DNA of 64,000 nt, taken from CBDFLT01 sp965249225. Lineage in GTDB: Bacteria; Chloroflexota; Dehalococcoidia; Lucifugimonadales; G963668185. Under the pieces are notes generated by a model, which was given only the letters and a program-made list of their open reading frames with translations, did no database searches and was not told where the DNA came from. Made by a program: the position numbers and the translations under genes. The stretch is from assembly GCA_965249225.1 (NCBI GenBank), contig CBDFLT010000006.1, positions 62,001-126,000 on the forward strand, written 5' to 3'. This document shows, piece by piece, positions 61,306 to 64,000 of the stretch. Position 1 is the stretch's first letter. Every line of letters starts with the position of its first letter.

Positions 61306-61956
61306 ATGATGAGGGTGATCGGGCTCGGCGCAGGCGGGCACGCCAAGGTTGTGATCGAGATCCTGCGGCTAACAGGTGGGTACGAATTGGTCGGGCTGCT
61401 TGACCCGAATCAACGACTTTGCGGCAGCCGTGTGTCGGACGTACCTGTGTTGGGGAACGATAGTCTGTTACCAAAGCTCTACTCGCAAGACGTGCGACAC
61501 GCGTTCATAGGAGTGGGAGGGACTAGAGATACGAAGCCTAGGCGAACGCTCTACGAGTCCGTTCTGCACGAGGGGTTCGAACTGGTGGACGCCATCCACC
61601 CGAATTCTGTGGTCTCTCACTCGGCCCGCCTTGGCATTGGCCCTACAGTGATGGCTGGCGCCGTGGTCAACGCAGACGCGACTTTGGGCGACAATGTCAT
61701 CGTTAACTCCACTGCGATCGTGGAGCACGATTGCGTCATCGAAGACCACGTTCACATTGCAACTGGCGCGAAGCTGGGTGGAAACGTGAGAGTGGGAGCA
61801 GGAGCCCACATTGGCCTGGGAGCGAGTGTTAGACAGTCCATTACCATAGGCGCTGACGCCGTAGTTGGGGCCGGGGCGGTAGTCGTGAAAGACGTGCCAC
61901 AGGGAGTTCTAGTTGTGGGCGTGCCGGCACGCCCGGTCGAACGCGTCGAAGCCTAG
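61306..61956 (+). CDS. NeuD/PglD-family sugar O- or N-acyltransferase
   Basis: A 216-aa acyltransferase with an N-terminal Rossmann domain (RVIGLGAGGHAKVVIEIL, LVGLLDPNQRL, VPVLGNDSLL) and a C-terminal left-handed helix with repeats IGPTVMAGAVVNADATLGDN, HIATGAKLGGNVRVGAGAHIG and VGAGAVVVKDVPQG. PglD/NeuD members acetylate sialic or bacillosamine-type sugars. ATG 61306 and ATG 61309 are adjacent; either may be used. It closes the nonulosonic-acid set. Confidence 0.9.
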   Translation: MMRVIGLGAGGHAKVVIEILRLTGGYELVGLLDPNQRLCGSRVSDVPVLGNDSLLPKLYSQDVRHAFIGVGGTRDTKPRRTLYESVLHEGFELVDAIHPNSVVSHSARLGIGPTVMAGAVVNADATLGDNVIVNSTAIVEHDCVIEDHVHIATGAKLGGNVRVGAGAHIGLGASVRQSITIGADAVVGAGAVVVKDVPQGVLVVGVPARPVERVEA

Positions 61957-62077
61957 ATGAAACGCGCGGACTGGGCTCAAGCCATGGTCTGCTCGGGGTC
62001 TGATCACCGAAGAGCCATGGGTGGTAACCCGGCTAACCAGCGACGCACACTCAAGTGGCTATTTCCGGATCGTAAAG

Positions 62078-63118
62078 ATGAATGACGGACCTATACTCTT
62101 GACAGGTGTATATCGGAGTGGAACCACTCTGGTAGCTCAGTTGCTGAACAATCATCCCAGACTGAGGATCATCTGCGATACCCTGCATTTCTTCAGGTTC
62201 TACCTGGACCGAAATCTGACGTCCGAGGAAGGGTATTTTGAGATAGCGGCGGAAGCGCATGAGCGTCTGAGCAAACGATTTGGCATATCGGTTCCGGGTG
62301 GCACGCGTTCTTGAACGGCTGAGGGCTAATTCTGACGTTCAGCTAAGAGATGTGTACGAAGCGATAATGGTCGAGACCTTCTGCGATGGACGTCTGGACA
62401 TGCGATGGGGCGAAAAGTCTCTGATGCAATGGTCCAACATTCCTCTTTTCTTTGAGATGTTTCCTAACGGTCAGGTGGTCCATATGGTCCGTGATCCGCG
62501 GGATGTCCTCGCCTCGTATCGTGAGTTTACCAATGAGGTGCAATTTAGGTACCTTGACGCTGTTTCGCCTGCTTGAACTCCATGGAATGGGCCGCGACCG
62601 TGGGCTCAGAATTATCCGGTGAGCGGTACATAACGTTACGGCACGAGGATGTGGTGACTAGGCCGGAGCAGACTATTCGAGACCTATGCCGGTTCTTCGC
62701 TCTTGAGTACGATGCCGGTTTGTTCGACTTCTCGCGCTTCAAAGACCAATCAGGTAATCCATGGCGGGCCAACACCGCATTTGGCGACATTCCTGACAAA
62801 ATCGTGCCGACGAGTGTCGGGCGGTGGCAGGATAAGCTACAGTCCTATGAAATCGTCTTCGTTGAGTCGATTCTGGGCCACCTGTTCCCCATATACGGCT
62901 ACGAGCCGTCTGGGCAGAAGATAGGAGTGAGTGACGCGTGCCAGCTCTGGGATAGGATCCATACGACGCCACTGATCCGCCACCGATTTTCGCACTGGTT
63001 GGAGACCGGTGAGGGAACTGACACATACCCCAGCGACCCAACAGATCCGGCCAACTGGCATGAGGCGGCAAATCGTGAATCCAGGGACCTGGAGCCTGGT
63101 CTAACGAGCCAGGAATGA
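62078..63118 (+). pseudogene. Sulfotransferase-family gene broken by two frameshifts
   Basis: Three successive frames together spell one PAPS-dependent sulfotransferase. Frame 1 (from ATG 62078) has the 5'-phosphosulfate loop GVYRSGTTLVAQLLN. Frame 2 (to 62576) has RWGEKSLMQW and the 3'-phosphate site VHMVRDPRDVLASYR. Frame 3 (to 63118) has NSMEWAATVGSELSGERYITLRHEDVV and continues to the C-terminus. Shifts occur near 62265-62310 and near 62560-62572. The protein would be about 345 aa. Either the gene is decayed or the sequence has two single-base errors. Its context suggests glycan sulfation using PAPS from the Sat-CysC enzyme. Confidence 0.75.
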
Positions 63119-63128
63119 GGCTATAGCA

Positions 63129-64000
63129 GTGGAATCACAGGCCGTCGTTTACATCGTTCACTGCATTGATGCAGAGGGACCGTTGTACGAGAGTCTGGAG
63201 GCCACTTTCGATCGGATCGAGCAGATATTCGGGCTGAGGCTACCCGTGTCCCGCCAGACCCTTCGTAAGCTTCAATCCAAGGAGCTCGATCTCGGTGGGC
63301 AGGAGGAAAGCATAGCGATGGTGGTGTCCCCCAAGCTGCTGGCGTACAACGATACGTGGGACAAGATCGATGCCATGCTGGAACGTATCGGGGATCCGAA
63401 GTTTCGGCTAGCTCAGCCGGATAGTTACGGAGGCGGATGGATTTACAACTGGCACTGCGTCGATCACTACCGCGGGTTCAGCGAGTCAACCCAGGCTGCG
63501 GACACGATCCACTGGCACTTTCATCCCACCCATCACGAGAGGCACATAGGTCCGGCACCTTCTATCTCAGGGATACCAACTTTTTCGATATTCTGACCCG
63601 CAGAGTTATCGACCGCGGCTGGTTTCCGTCGGTGAACCGGGCGGGGTTTCATGTTGAGCGCCCTGACAGCCACTGGCTGCTAGAGCAATGGATACCTTAC
63701 GACATATCGAATCAGGCGTGCGATAACGAAGGTGATAAGGCCGACATAGCCGGAGGGCGGTTTGGCGACTGGCGTCGTGCTCCCAGAGAATAGGTTATCT
63801 ATCACCCGAATCACGATGACTATGAGGTACCGGGGGACTGCCGGCGCTTGATCGCTCGATGCCTCAACGTGGGTACTCGCTATAACCTGCTAGACGAATC
63901 CGAAGTGCGTAAGGCCTTCGAGCGCGCCCGCCGGGAAGGTCCAACACTGATGGCCTTCACAGGCCATGATTTCAGGGACATCGCCGCGGACGTGGAGTAC
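63129..64000 (+). pseudogene. Uncharacterised (polysaccharide deacetylase-like?) gene with frameshift and stop, runs off the window
   Basis: The first frame (MESQAVVYIVHCIDAEGPLY..., to 63596) contains WIYNWHCVDHYRGF and DTIHWHFHPTHHERHIG. The second frame continues with TFYLRDTNFFDILTRRVIDRG and VERPDSHWLLEQWIPYD, then meets a TAG at 63791. After that stop the same frame goes on coding-like (VIYHPNHDDYEVPGDCRR, LMAFTGHDFRDIAAD) to the window end. A frameshift lies near 63555-63575. The WHFHP motif and FTGHD suggest a divergent polysaccharide-deacetylase-like barrel, but I do not firmly recognise the family. Start GTG/ATG near 63129. Confidence 0.5.

Noticed and set aside
62290..62580. Second selenoprotein: TGA codons in the sulfotransferase region
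   Set aside because: The coding-like continuation after each TGA is in a different frame, so these are frameshifts rather than Sec codons.
1..64000. CRISPR array, prophage or restriction-modification/defence locus
   Set aside because: No spaced direct repeats, Cas-like, phage structural or restriction genes were recognised anywhere in the window.

Overview
The window looks like a chromosomal segment of a free-living bacterium of the phylum Chloroflexota, most likely near the Dehalococcoidia/SAR202 lineages. That placement is inferred from gene content: a short zinc-ribbon DUF5679 gene, a bifunctional AroKB, a threonine synthase-NIL-MoaD cluster, a fused ATP sulfurylase-APS kinase, and many flavin oxidoreductases, MOSC, phosphotriesterase-like and DUF3500 proteins. 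No rRNA or universal marker set is present, so the placement is not proven. Coding density is high, base composition is moderately GC-rich, and GTG/TTG starts are common.

Layout. (1) 1-2.5 kb: an IS3-family element next to a 5'-truncated secretion ATPase of the archaeal FlaI/TadA type. (2) 2.5-6.8 kb: short-form isocitrate lyase, malate synthase, an ArsM-like methyltransferase interrupted by an in-frame TGA followed by a SECIS-like hairpin (probable selenoprotein), a glycine tRNA and a degenerate tRNA-like copy. (3) 6.9-30 kb: housekeeping and catabolic genes: L-2-hydroxyglutarate oxidase, AlaX, a LON-domain protein, the thrC-NIL-moaD operon, tgt, TauE-like permease, aroKB-aroE, alaS-ruvX, DUF5679, rpiB, S51 peptidase, a TlpA-like lipoprotein, an amine-oxidase-type flavoprotein, RidA, a phosphotriesterase-family hydrolase, MOSC, DUF3500 and aroC. 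(4) 30-33 kb: a tandem pair of short-chain dehydrogenase genes with a relic of a neighbouring gene between them, beside a protein built of 22-residue repeats. (5) 33-40.5 kb: the glycolate oxidase operon glcDEF, then cysH and sat-cysC behind a leader with a strong promoter and an intrinsic terminator. (6) 40.6-64 kb: a surface-polysaccharide cluster.

How the genes fit together. Glycolate oxidase would make glyoxylate, isocitrate lyase would also make it, and malate synthase would condense it with acetyl-CoA, so the window holds a glycolate/acetate assimilation route. CysH (APS reductase type) and Sat-CysC supply sulfide and PAPS; a sulfotransferase-like gene at the far end of the glycan cluster could use PAPS, although it is broken in this sequence. 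The glycan cluster starts with a winged-helix regulator and a NusG/RfaH-like antiterminator. It then carries an initiating sugar-phosphate transferase, a complete WbpA/B/D/E/I-like set for UDP-2,3-diacetamido-mannuronate, an ABC flippase-like transporter, and a NeuA/NeuB/NeuC/NeuD-like nonulosonic-acid set with an embedded formyltransferase and PIG-L deacetylase. The last two genes of the window are both disrupted.
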